DNA of 64,000 nt, taken from assembly GCA_938084905.1 (NCBI GenBank), contig CALKEQ010000004.1:62001-126000 (forward strand), in the 5' to 3' direction. Source of the stretch: an uncultured bacterium. Its GTDB lineage: Bacteria > Desulfobacterota > Syntrophorhabdia > Syntrophorhabdales > JANXAF01. Positions 54,446 through 62,669 of this stretch are shown in pieces. Both the position numbers and the translations under genes were made by a program. The notes below the pieces were generated by a model. The model worked only from the letters and a program-made list of their open reading frames with translations, was not told the origin of the DNA and did no database searches. The first letter of the stretch is position 1; each line of letters starts with the position of its first letter.

Positions 54446-55921
54446 ATGATCCATCTCTCCGTATATCTTTTGGCTCTCTTCCTATTTGCCTTTGGATGCT
54501 CTCCAAAGGTTCTTAATGTGAGTAGAGAACCTGAAAGGGTTTTTTTTGAGGAGAGCCCAAAGCATAAGCAAGAAACGCAAGTCTATGCAAAAGAGACGAA
54601 AAAGGAGGAAAAAAAGAAGGAAGAGACTTTGAGTCCACAATCTTTTGAGCCTTTTCAGGCTAAATTTGAAAATGAACTCCTTTCCGAAAGCGAGGAGGTA
54701 AATCTCAGAGACCTACTTGATGAGAAAACTCTAGGGAAATTCGATATTCCCATCGTGTTTAATGAAGCAGTCCAGTACTTCATAAATTACTTTCTCACAG
54801 AGAAAAGAAAGGTTTTTTCCAACTGGTTAAAAAGGTCACAAAGATACGTCCCATTGATGAGGGAAATCTTAAGGAAAGAGGGTCTTCCAGAGGATCTCGT
54901 TTATCTCGCAATGATCGAAAGTGGTTTCAATCCTAAAGCCTACTCTCCTAAAAAGGCATCAGGACCTTGGCAGTTCATATATAAAACTGGCGAACGTTAC
55001 GGGCTCAAGGTGGATCACTGGGTAGATGAAAGAAGGGATCCTGAAAAGTCAACTGTTGCCGCCGCAAGGTATCTAAAAGATCTATTCGATCAATTTGGTT
55101 GCTGGTATCTTGCAGCTGCTTCTTATAACGTTGGAGAAAAAAGGGTTGAGAGAGTTGTGGAAATGCACAACACGAGGGATATATGGGAGCTTATAAAGTA
55201 CAACACCCTTCCAAGAGAAACGAGAGAGTACATTCCAAAGCTGATAGCAGCTGCAATCATAGCGAAAAATCATGAAAGTTTCGGTTTTGAAAAGATAAGT
55301 TATGACAATCCAATTCGCTTTGTGAGACTTGAGGTACCTAGGGCAACACCTCTCAAATACGTTGCAGAGGCAGCTGGTGTGGATTTAGATACGGTCAGAT
55401 CCTACAACCCTGAAATTTTACGGGGAATTACACCGCCCAACAGGGAGTTTGTCATAAAACTTCCAGAATGGGTTAATAAGGAAAAATTTAAAGAAAAGCT
55501 TTTGAACATCCTTTCTAATCAGAGGAAACTTAAGGATTACATTGCTTACAGGGTTAAGAAAAACGATACAGTGATGAAGATCTCAGCCAGATATGGAGTG
55601 AGTAAGGAGATTCTCTGTCTTTGGAACACTGACAAGGAGACGATCAAACTTAAGCCAGGTAGCCTTATATACATCCCAAGGTTTTTATCAGATGAAGATG
55701 AGAAAAAGGAGAAAGAGAAGCCAGTATTTGCAAAGTACAAAACGAAGGCTAAGGGAGGGGAAAAGAGAATTATTTACTACAGAGTAAAAAAAGGGGACAC
55801 ACTTAGCAGTGTCTCAAAAAGATACGGTGTGGACGTGTACTCCATAAAGGTCCTAAACAACCTGAAAAATGATAAGATATCTCCTGGGATGATCCTAAAG
55901 ATTGCCGTTCAGAAAAGGTAG
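54446..55921 (+). CDS. mltD: MltD-like lytic transglycosylase lipoprotein with LysM domains
   Basis: 491 residues. An N-terminal lipoprotein signal (IHLSVYLLALFLFAFGCS) ends in the lipobox FAFGC. A Lys/Glu-rich linker precedes the goose-lysozyme-like SLT domain: the catalytic Glu lies in YLAMIESGFNPKAYSP (about residue 169), with SGPWQFIYKTGERYGL and AAASYNVGE. Two LysM repeats are at the C-terminus (YRVKKNDTVMKISARYGVS and YRVKKGDTLSSVSKRYGVD). It cleaves peptidoglycan at the cell envelope. ATG 54446 is taken as start; an in-frame TTG lies at the purF stop. Confidence 0.92.
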   Translation: MIHLSVYLLALFLFAFGCSPKVLNVSREPERVFFEESPKHKQETQVYAKETKKEEKKKEETLSPQSFEPFQAKFENELLSESEEVNLRDLLDEKTLGKFDIPIVFNEAVQYFINYFLTEKRKVFSNWLKRSQRYVPLMREILRKEGLPEDLVYLAMIESGFNPKAYSPKKASGPWQFIYKTGERYGLKVDHWVDERRDPEKSTVAAARYLKDLFDQFGCWYLAAASYNVGEKRVERVVEMHNTRDIWELIKYNTLPRETREYIPKLIAAAIIAKNHESFGFEKISYDNPIRFVRLEVPRATPLKYVAEAAGVDLDTVRSYNPEILRGITPPNREFVIKLPEWVNKEKFKEKLLNILSNQRKLKDYIAYRVKKNDTVMKISARYGVSKEILCLWNTDKETIKLKPGSLIYIPRFLSDEDEKKEKEKPVFAKYKTKAKGGEKRIIYYRVKKGDTLSSVSKRYGVDVYSIKVLNNLKNDKISPGMILKIAVQKR

Positions 55922-55922
55922 T

Positions 55923-57119
55923 TTGTCCTCAAAAATCCCAAAAGGTGTCTTTTTTCTAGGATTAGTCTCCCTCTTTATGGATACATCCTCGGAATTGATT
56001 CATTCCCTTCTACCTCTTTTTTTGACTTTGACCCTTGAGGCCTCCGTTTTTACTGTTGGAATAGTTGAAGGTTTCGCAGAGGCAGCATCAGCAACGTCAA
56101 AGGTGATCTCAGGCTTTGTAAGTGACTACTTCAGAAAAAGGAAAACGCCTGTTCTTTTTGGATACACACTTTCGGCCTTGACAAAGCCCCTTTTTCCACT
56201 TGCATCATCTGTCACTTTGATCTTTATAGCAAGGTTTTTTGATCGGATTGGAAAGGGTATAAGAGTTGCTCCCCGTGATGCCCTCGTTGCGGATATAACC
56301 CCTTCCTACCTGAGAGGTTCAGCGTACGGATTGCGCCAAGCCCTAGATTCATTTGGGGCTTTTTTTGGCCCAACTATTGCCCTCTTTTTCATGATCTCCT
56401 TTGAGAGCGATATTAGGACGGTCCTCTGGATTGGCGTCTTGCCTGCACTTCTTGCCGTAGTCGTGCTTATCTTCGGAGTTGAAGAGCCAACTACCCTTCA
56501 CAGTTACCGTTCAAAACCAAAATTGAGCCTTTCCCGTGCAAAGCTACTGGGAGGGAAATACTGGCTTATTGTCACTCTTGGGGCCTTATTTTATCTCTCC
56601 AGGATAAGTGAGGCTTTTTTTATTCTACGTGCGCAAAAAGCGGGGCTTCCCGTCCAGTACGCTCCATCGGTCCTAATTGTCATGAACCTCACCTATTCGA
56701 TATTCTCTTATCCTGCAGGTATATTTGCAGATAAGTTAGGAGCGATCACTCTTCTTACCGCCGGTCTTTTTGTCCTCATCTTCTCTCACATTCTCATGGC
56801 AGTATCGGATTCTTTTTCCATTGCCATTTTAGGTTCAGCATTTCTGGGGTTACACATGGCGATAACCCAGGGTTTATTTTCCAAACTCGTTGCGGATTCC
56901 GCTCCCTTTGAATTAAGGGCTACTGCTTTCGGAATTTTCAACGTTGTCGTTGGCTTTTTTTCGCTCTTTGCAAACGCCTTAGCTGGGTTACTTTGGACTA
57001 AATTTGGAGCAAATGTACCATTTCTGGTCGGAGCTTTCTTTGCGAGCCTTACCCTTATTACTCTTATCTTCCATCGTACCTTTCTTTCAAAGGATACTGC
57101 AGGTTGTGAAACGCGTTGA
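55923..57119 (+). CDS. MFS family transporter
   Basis: About 398 residues with twelve membrane helices. It belongs to a MFS subgroup with the N-terminal SLFMDTSSELIHSLLPLFL motif and the loop FDRIGKGIRVAPRDALVAD, which is highly typical. The substrate is unknown. TTG 55923 is proposed as start because it follows AAAAGG by 4 nt and gives a normal-length N-terminus; an in-frame TTG at 55902 also exists, inside the preceding gene. The 3' end converges with the modC-like gene. Confidence 0.82.
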   Translation: MSSKIPKGVFFLGLVSLFMDTSSELIHSLLPLFLTLTLEASVFTVGIVEGFAEAASATSKVISGFVSDYFRKRKTPVLFGYTLSALTKPLFPLASSVTLIFIARFFDRIGKGIRVAPRDALVADITPSYLRGSAYGLRQALDSFGAFFGPTIALFFMISFESDIRTVLWIGVLPALLAVVVLIFGVEEPTTLHSYRSKPKLSLSRAKLLGGKYWLIVTLGALFYLSRISEAFFILRAQKAGLPVQYAPSVLIVMNLTYSIFSYPAGIFADKLGAITLLTAGLFVLIFSHILMAVSDSFSIAILGSAFLGLHMAITQGLFSKLVADSAPFELRATAFGIFNVVVGFFSLFANALAGLLWTKFGANVPFLVGAFFASLTLITLIFHRTFLSKDTAGCETR

Positions 57120-57127
57120 CGGCAAAC

Positions 57128-58174
57128 CTATTCTTTATACTGGATCCTCCTCAGCTTGATTATAACATAGACCCTTTGCCCAACAGAGAGGTCCATCTCA
57201 TTGAATGCCTCACGGGATAGTTCAGTCACGAGTGTATTTCCCTCAACATTCAGCTTTATCCTTACAACAGAGCCCACAGGGACTATGCCTATAATAGTAC
57301 CAGTGTATCTGTTTAAGGTTGGACCTGGCGGTTTAGTGCGAGAAATGTAAATGTCCTGGGGAGGAATTGCGATCTTTTTTACATTAGTTCCCTCATATGG
57401 AAGTACTATCGTCATATTACCAGTTTTTAACTGAATTAGACCTGTCGCCAGTACGGTTGTTTCGTCGCAGGATAGAATATTCGGCATGCCAACAAACTCT
57501 GATACCCTTTCAGACTCAGGGTGAAAAATGATATCCTTTGGATCTGAGACCTGTTCAATCTTGCCGTTATATAGAATTCCGATTCTATCTGCAACTTCCT
57601 CCGCCGCAAATAGATCGTGCATGACAAAGATAGCCGTTATTTCCATGCTCTTCAGAAGAGATCTGATTTCAGTTCTAACGTATTTAGCTGCTTGCGCGTC
57701 CAGGCTTGAGGTTGGCTCGTCTAGCAAAAGAATCCTCTGAAATGGAGCCAGTGCACGGGCTATTGCAACACGTTGTTTTTCACCTCCACTTAACTTATCA
57801 GGGTATAGATCCTTCAGTTTCGTAATGTGAAGGGCATCCATCAGCTCATTTACCCTTCTTTTTATAACTTCTTCTGGATAACGGCGGACTTTAAGCCCGT
57901 ACGCAATGTTCTGCGCAACTGTCAAATGGGGAAAAAGAGCAAGATCCTGCAAAAGGTAACCCACACCCCTTTTATGGGGTGGCAGAGGATTAACGTTCAC
58001 TCCATCTAAAAGAACATCCCCTTTGTAATCTGTCAGTCCTGCGATTATGTTTAGTAGGGTTGTCTTCCCTGATCCGTTAGGTCCCACAAGGCAAAATATT
58101 TCCCTGTCCCTTACGGTAAGGTTTATATCTTTTAGCACATGCTTCTCTACCCCTTTGAGCTCAATAATTGGCAT
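57128..58174 (-). CDS. modC: Molybdate/tungstate-type ABC transporter ATP-binding protein
   Basis: 348 residues. Walker A GPNGSGKTT, signature LSGGEKQR, Walker B ILLLDEPTSSLD, and a C-terminal TOBE-like domain (PPGPTLNRYTGTIIGIVPVG). It is the ATPase of the importer with the next two genes. ATG 58174 is used: GGAGG lies 6 nt before it, while an upstream Met (58216) falls inside the permease gene. The TOBE domain may sense the oxyanion. Confidence 0.85.
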   Translation of the reverse strand: MPIIELKGVEKHVLKDINLTVRDREIFCLVGPNGSGKTTLLNIIAGLTDYKGDVLLDGVNVNPLPPHKRGVGYLLQDLALFPHLTVAQNIAYGLKVRRYPEEVIKRRVNELMDALHITKLKDLYPDKLSGGEKQRVAIARALAPFQRILLLDEPTSSLDAQAAKYVRTEIRSLLKSMEITAIFVMHDLFAAEEVADRIGILYNGKIEQVSDPKDIIFHPESERVSEFVGMPNILSCDETTVLATGLIQLKTGNMTIVLPYEGTNVKKIAIPPQDIYISRTKPPGPTLNRYTGTIIGIVPVGSVVRIKLNVEGNTLVTELSREAFNEMDLSVGQRVYVIIKLRRIQYKE

Positions 58175-58187
58175 ATTATTCCTCCAC

Positions 58188-58973
58188 CTATCCCATATAT
58201 ATTCCTCTCCTTCCACTCAGTACCCTCACAGTGTAGAGTGTGCCAAGCCCAAGGAATACGAGTATTAAGACCAATATAACCGTTCCCTCTATGTCAGCAG
58301 TTGAAAGTCTCATGAATATGGCAATTGGGATGGTTTCTGTCTTCATTGCCATCGAGCCAGCAATTGTGATAGTGGCTCCGAATTCTCCAAGGGCCTTTGC
58401 CCATGTGAGGATGGAGGCAGCGATAATTCCATTTTTGCTAAGGGGGAGCGTTACCGTAAAAAAAGACTGGAGTGGAGAGGCTCCAAGGGTCCTTGCCGCC
58501 TCTTCGTATCGCACGGGGATTGAATCCATTACAGCCTTGATAAGCCGAACAGCAATACCTACTGTTGTGATAAACTGGGCAAGGAGGACACCGTAAACTG
58601 TAAATACGAACTGTACCCCCTTTTTTTGGAGAAATAAGCCAACTGGATTATTGAAAAAAATGAGAACCATTGCACCAAGTGCTACAGGTGAGACGATCAT
58701 AGGTAGTTCGAGGATCGTGTCTATCATTTCTTTTCCAAAAAACTGGTAACGGGAAAGACCATAGGCGGCAGGTATTGCAAAAATTAGAGAAAAAATGGTA
58801 GCAGCCGTAGCCGCAAAAAGGCTCAACTTTATCGAGTAAAGTGTTCTCTCAGAAAGAAGTATGGAAAGAAGGCTCTCTCCCGAAAAGAAATAGAAAAGGG
58901 ACAAAATGAGAAGTGCATAAATTGAAAAGATACAAAAGCTCAAGAGAATGGTTACTCTCTTTAAGCTCATCAT
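58188..58973 (-). CDS. modB: Molybdate/tungstate-type ABC transporter permease
   Basis: 261 residues with about six membrane helices and an EAA motif facing the ATPase (EEAARTLGASPLQSFFTVTLP). The layout agrees with ModB/WtpB proteins. ATG 58973 overlaps the modA stop as ATGA, consistent with translational coupling; an upstream Met at 58982 is not needed. It sits between the ATPase gene (13 bp) and the binding protein gene. Confidence 0.87.
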   Translation of the reverse strand: MMSLKRVTILLSFCIFSIYALLILSLFYFFSGESLLSILLSERTLYSIKLSLFAATAATIFSLIFAIPAAYGLSRYQFFGKEMIDTILELPMIVSPVALGAMVLIFFNNPVGLFLQKKGVQFVFTVYGVLLAQFITTVGIAVRLIKAVMDSIPVRYEEAARTLGASPLQSFFTVTLPLSKNGIIAASILTWAKALGEFGATITIAGSMAMKTETIPIAIFMRLSTADIEGTVILVLILVFLGLGTLYTVRVLSGRRGIYMG

Positions 58974-59809
58974 TTTACCCATTCCCCTGGGACAACGTAT
59001 ACCCCTCCAATCGGCTTCTTTTCTCCGACCCAGGCAAATGCCTCCTCAGGTGTTGCAAAGTAATTGAACTTTCTGAAAACCCTCTTTCCCTGGTCAGAAA
59101 GCAAAAAATCGATAAATCGAAGCCCAAGCTGCTTATTGGTTGTGCGCGTAGATATGGCAACAGGCATGTAGCCTATGCGCTTAATCTCCTCCTTCCTTAA
59201 GGGTATACTCTCAATACGATTCGGGTCCCAGTGCTGGAATACCTCCCAGCCTATTGCCGCATCTACCATCTTCAGGGAAACAGCTGTCGCAACCTTCTCA
59301 CAAGTCTCCATATAAGTAACTATGTTCTTCTTAAGGAGAGCTTTCTCGGAATCTGAGAGGTTACTCTCTATTATTTCAACCGCATAAACCCCCAATGCGA
59401 CAACTTCAGGGTTCGCCAATACTAACCGGATACCGGGCCTAATGAGATCTCTAAGTCCCCTTATCCCTTTTGGGTTTCCCTTCTGTACAACGATTGCAGG
59501 AACAAGGAAGGCTACACGCCTTTCCGTCTCTGGAAATACAAGCCCCTTTCTTTTTGCGATTTCCATAAATTCTGACGAGGCGGGAAAATAGACATCACTT
59601 TTAGGTGATAGAGCCATTTGGGAAAGGACAACTCCCGAACCGCTGAAAATAAGTCTAACCTTCACACCAGTTACTCTCTCAAAGATCTTGGCGACTTCTT
59701 CAAGTGGTGGCCTGCCCGCAGCGCCGGAAAATACAATAAGATCTTTCCCATAGCCAGGCAATGAAATCGTTGTCAGTATCAAAAGAGAAAGGAGGAATTT
59801 GGAAAGCAT
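58970..59809 (-). CDS. modA: ModA-like molybdate/tungstate ABC transporter substrate-binding protein
   Basis: 279 residues: a signal peptide (LSKFLLSLLILTTISLPGYG) and a periplasmic binding protein of the ModA type (IVFSGAAGRPPLEEVAKIFE, FSGSGVVLSQMALSPKSDVYFPAS). Whether molybdate or tungstate is bound is not readable; the protein has an unusual Cys (METCEK). It may support molybdo- or tungsto-enzymes of anaerobic metabolism, such as formate dehydrogenases, some of which use selenocysteine, but none is encoded here. No Moco riboswitch was recognised upstream. Confidence 0.85.
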   Translation of the reverse strand: MLSKFLLSLLILTTISLPGYGKDLIVFSGAAGRPPLEEVAKIFERVTGVKVRLIFSGSGVVLSQMALSPKSDVYFPASSEFMEIAKRKGLVFPETERRVAFLVPAIVVQKGNPKGIRGLRDLIRPGIRLVLANPEVVALGVYAVEIIESNLSDSEKALLKKNIVTYMETCEKVATAVSLKMVDAAIGWEVFQHWDPNRIESIPLRKEEIKRIGYMPVAISTRTTNKQLGLRFIDFLLSDQGKRVFRKFNYFATPEEAFAWVGEKKPIGGVYVVPGEWVK

Positions 59810-59909
59810 TTTTTTCGTTATCTACGGCTGGCAAGAACCTAATATAGACGAATCTCTACGGACTTTCAACCGAAAAAATGGGATAAGTTTCCCATGTGGA
59901 GTAGCTTTC

Positions 59910-59939
59910 TTGACGCGTAAGCCGATTAGATGGTATTAT
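59910..59939 (+). promoter_or_regulatory. Putative sigma70 promoter of tRNA-Gln
   Basis: TTGACG (59910-59915), an 18-bp spacer and TATTAT (59934-59939). The predicted start is near 59946, only a few nt before the mature tRNA 5' end at 59950. Confidence 0.55.
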
Positions 59940-59949
59940 TTATTTAGAC

Positions 59950-60020
59950 TGGGGGATCGTTCAACGGTAGGACAACGGGCTCTGAACCCGTGAATCAAGG
60001 TTCGAATCCTTGTCCCCCAG
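59950..60020 (+). tRNA. tRNA-Gln (anticodon CTG)
   Basis: A 71-nt tRNA gene. TGGGGGA (59950-59956) pairs with TCCCCCA (60013-60019), followed by discriminator G. The anticodon loop CTCTGAA has CTG at 59982-59984. The T-loop GGTTCGAATCC is normal. CCA is not encoded (the next bases are CCT), so CCA must be added. It ends 15 bp from the 3' end of glnS, whose product charges it. Confidence 0.96.
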
Positions 60021-60035
60021 CCTAAGATTCCAAGA

Positions 60036-61685
60036 TCATTTCTTTCCGTAACTATCCTTCAAAGGTACGATAAGATTAAAGACGGGTCTTTCCTTTTTGG
60101 AGTCCTTAGAATCAATGCAGAAGTATCCTATCCTTTCAAACTGAAAGACACTTCCTGGTTCCTCATTTAAGATTCGTTTTTCCACATAGGATGGGAAAAG
60201 GATCTCCCTAGACTTTGGATTTACGTACTTTATAAAATCGTCTCCGTAAGAGGCGGGATCGGGCACAAGAAACAGCCTATCGTAAAGTCTTACCTCGGAT
60301 GCTACTGCATTCTCCTTTCCCAACCAGTGGATCACTCCCTCCTTTACTTTGTTGCCTTCTTTTATAGAATCTGGATCGTATGTGCAAATCAATTTGACGA
60401 CCTTTCCACTTGCATCTTTAATTATCTCTTTGCATTTTATCCTATATGCGTACCTTAGTCTAACATGGTTCTTTGGGGTTAACCTTTTGTACCCTTCTGG
60501 AGGATTCTCTGAAAAATCGTCCTCCTCTATGAGTATCTCCCTTCCAAAGAGGACCTCTCTCTTGCCCATCTCAGGCCTTTTTGGATGGTTTGGACATTCT
60601 ATTATCTCCACCTTCCCAGGGGGGTAGTTCTCTATAATCACTTCAATTGGTCTCAGAACTGCCATGATTCTCGGAGCCTTCCAATCGAGGTCCTCCCTTA
60701 CGCAATGCTCAAGTAAGGATATGTCGATCAAGTTCTCATTCCTCGCAACACCTATCCTCCGTAAGAACTCTTTTATCGCATCTGGTGTATATCCTCTTCT
60801 TCTTAAGCCCGCAAGGGTGGGCATTCGCGGGTCATCCCATCCGTCAACGATCTTCTTCTCTACAAGTATAGAGAGTAGTCTCTTACTCAGTACGGTGTGG
60901 CTCAGATTGAGTCTTGCAAATTCGATCTGTTTCGGTCTTTCCTTGGAAGGGACTAACTCCTCTATGAACCAGTCGTATAAGGGCCTATTATTTTCGAACT
61001 CAAGGGTACATATTGAATGTGTCACACCTTCTAGGGCGTCTGAGAGGGGGTGGGCAAAATCGTACATGGGGTATATTTTCCACTTTTCCTTTGTTCTATA
61101 ATGGGGGGTCTTTTTTATCCTGTAGATCACAGGATCGCGCATGACCAAATTGGGCGATTTCATATCTATCTTTGCCCTAAGTACGCATGATCCTTCTTCA
61201 AATTCCCCATTCTTCATTTTTTCAAAAAGCTGAAGGTTCTCCTCAACAGATCTGTTCCTATAGGGACTCTCCTTTCCAGCCTCAGTGAAACTTCCCCTGT
61301 AAGCCTTTATCTCTTCAGGACTTAAATGACAAACATACGCCTTTCCTTTCTTTATCAGTTCCACTGCAAATTCGTATAGCTTGTCAAAGTAATCTGACGC
61401 AAAAAAAACCTTTTCCCCAAAATCGAAACCGAGCCATTTCACATCCTCAATTATCGCCTTTACGTACTCTTCCTTTTCCCCCTCCGGATCCGTGTCATCC
61501 ATCCTAAGATTACAGCTACCGCCATATTCCTGAGCAATACCAAAGTTAAGGTAAATGGACTTTGCGTGTCCTATGTGTAAATATCCATTGGGCTCAGGGG
61601 GGAATCTTGTTACAACCTTTCCGTACCTTTTCTCTCTTAAATCTTCCTCAATAATCTCCCTGATGAAATCCTTCGGTTTCTCCAT
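60036..61685 (-). CDS. glnS: Glutaminyl-tRNA synthetase
   Basis: 549 residues, class I. The motif PPEPNGYLHIGHAKSIYLNFG includes HIGH, and the second signature (KMSKS equivalent) is VLSKR. The MDDTDPEGEKEEYV segment and two C-terminal beta-barrel domains are typical of bacterial GlnRS. It charges tRNA-Gln directly, so the Gln-tRNA amidotransferase route is not the only one here. The ATG has no clear ribosome-binding site. The cognate tRNA-Gln gene lies convergently at the 3' end. Confidence 0.95.
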   Translation of the reverse strand: MEKPKDFIREIIEEDLREKRYGKVVTRFPPEPNGYLHIGHAKSIYLNFGIAQEYGGSCNLRMDDTDPEGEKEEYVKAIIEDVKWLGFDFGEKVFFASDYFDKLYEFAVELIKKGKAYVCHLSPEEIKAYRGSFTEAGKESPYRNRSVEENLQLFEKMKNGEFEEGSCVLRAKIDMKSPNLVMRDPVIYRIKKTPHYRTKEKWKIYPMYDFAHPLSDALEGVTHSICTLEFENNRPLYDWFIEELVPSKERPKQIEFARLNLSHTVLSKRLLSILVEKKIVDGWDDPRMPTLAGLRRRGYTPDAIKEFLRRIGVARNENLIDISLLEHCVREDLDWKAPRIMAVLRPIEVIIENYPPGKVEIIECPNHPKRPEMGKREVLFGREILIEEDDFSENPPEGYKRLTPKNHVRLRYAYRIKCKEIIKDASGKVVKLICTYDPDSIKEGNKVKEGVIHWLGKENAVASEVRLYDRLFLVPDPASYGDDFIKYVNPKSREILFPSYVEKRILNEEPGSVFQFERIGYFCIDSKDSKKERPVFNLIVPLKDSYGKK

Positions 61686-61777
61686 TTTTTATGACTTTTT
61701 AACATTTTGGACCTCTTGACCGCAAGTGATTTACAGGTCCTTTTGCAAAAGAGCTTTTCTTTTGGGGATTTTTGTGT

Positions 61778-61783
61778 TATACA
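61778..61783 (+). promoter_or_regulatory. Putative extended -10 box of glyQ (leaderless)
   Basis: TGTTATACA contains TG, one base, and TATACA (61778-61783), an extended -10 element. Transcription would start at about 61790-61791, the glyQ ATG. A -35 box is poor, as is usual for extended -10 promoters. No ribosome-binding site precedes the ATG. Confidence 0.45.
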
Positions 61784-61790
61784 AGAAAAA

Positions 61791-62669
61791 ATGTTCCTTC
61801 AGGACCTCATAATAGAGCTTCAAAAATTCTGGGCAGAGAAAGGATGCGTTGTTCAGCAGCCCTACGACATGGAAGTAGGTGCAGGAACTTTCCACCCTGC
61901 AACCTTCCTTAGGGCACTAGGTCCTGAGCCCTGGAATACGGCCTATGTGCAGCCATCGAGGCGGCCAACTGACGGAAGGTACGGTGAGAATCCAAACAGG
62001 CTCCAGCATTACTACCAGTTTCAGGTGATAATGAAACCCCATCCTAAGGATATCCAGGAGATCTACCTGGAAAGCCTAAAGAGGATAGGTATTGATCCAA
62101 GGACGCACGACATAAGGTTCGTGGAGGACGACTGGGAGTCTCCCACCTTGGGTGCGTGGGGTTTGGGATGGGAAGTATGGGTTGACGGAATGGAGATAAC
62201 ACAGTTTACCTACTTTCAGCAGTGCGGTGGAATAGATCTCAATCCTATTACGTGCGAGATCACGTATGGATTAGAGAGAATCGCCATGTATCTCCAGGAC
62301 GTGGATAGTGTCTTTCAGATAAGGTGGAATGGGGATATCCTGTATGGAGACATTTTTTTGGAACCGGAAAGGGAGTACTCCATATTCAATTTTGAGGAAT
62401 CTGATCCTGAAACCCTAAGGAAGCTCTTTGATATTTATGAAAGTGAAGGGGTAAGAATGCTAAAGGTTAAGGAGCTCGTGTATCCGGGGTACGATTTCTG
62501 TCTTAAATGTTCTCACATCTTTAATCTTCTGGATGCAAGAGGTATCCTTAGCGTCCAGGAGAGGGCCCATTACATTGCAAGGGTCAGAAATCTTGCCAAA
62601 ATGGCAGCAGAATTGTATCTTAAGAAAAGAAAGGAGCTCAACTATCCCCTCCTCAACCGGAAGAAATGA
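61791..62669 (+). CDS. glyQ: Glycyl-tRNA synthetase alpha subunit
   Basis: 292 residues, the normal length. Family motifs are [40 protein letters not shown] and [12 protein letters not shown]-type sequence ([15 protein letters not shown]). It binds Gly and ATP in the alpha2beta2 enzyme. ATG 61791 is preferred; an upstream in-frame codon (61707) would add 28 residues with no conservation. The stop overlaps the glyS ATG as ATGA. Confidence 0.96.
   Translation: MFLQDLIIELQKFWAEKGCVVQQPYDMEVGAGTFHPATFLRALGPEPWNTAYVQPSRRPTDGRYGENPNRLQHYYQFQVIMKPHPKDIQEIYLESLKRIGIDPRTHDIRFVEDDWESPTLGAWGLGWEVWVDGMEITQFTYFQQCGGIDLNPITCEITYGLERIAMYLQDVDSVFQIRWNGDILYGDIFLEPEREYSIFNFEESDPETLRKLFDIYESEGVRMLKVKELVYPGYDFCLKCSHIFNLLDARGILSVQERAHYIARVRNLAKMAAELYLKKRKELNYPLLNRKK

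Noticed and set aside
59810-59949. A molybdenum-cofactor riboswitch upstream of modA
   Set aside because: The region is short, holds the tRNA-Gln promoter on the other strand, and shows no paired core resembling the Moco element.
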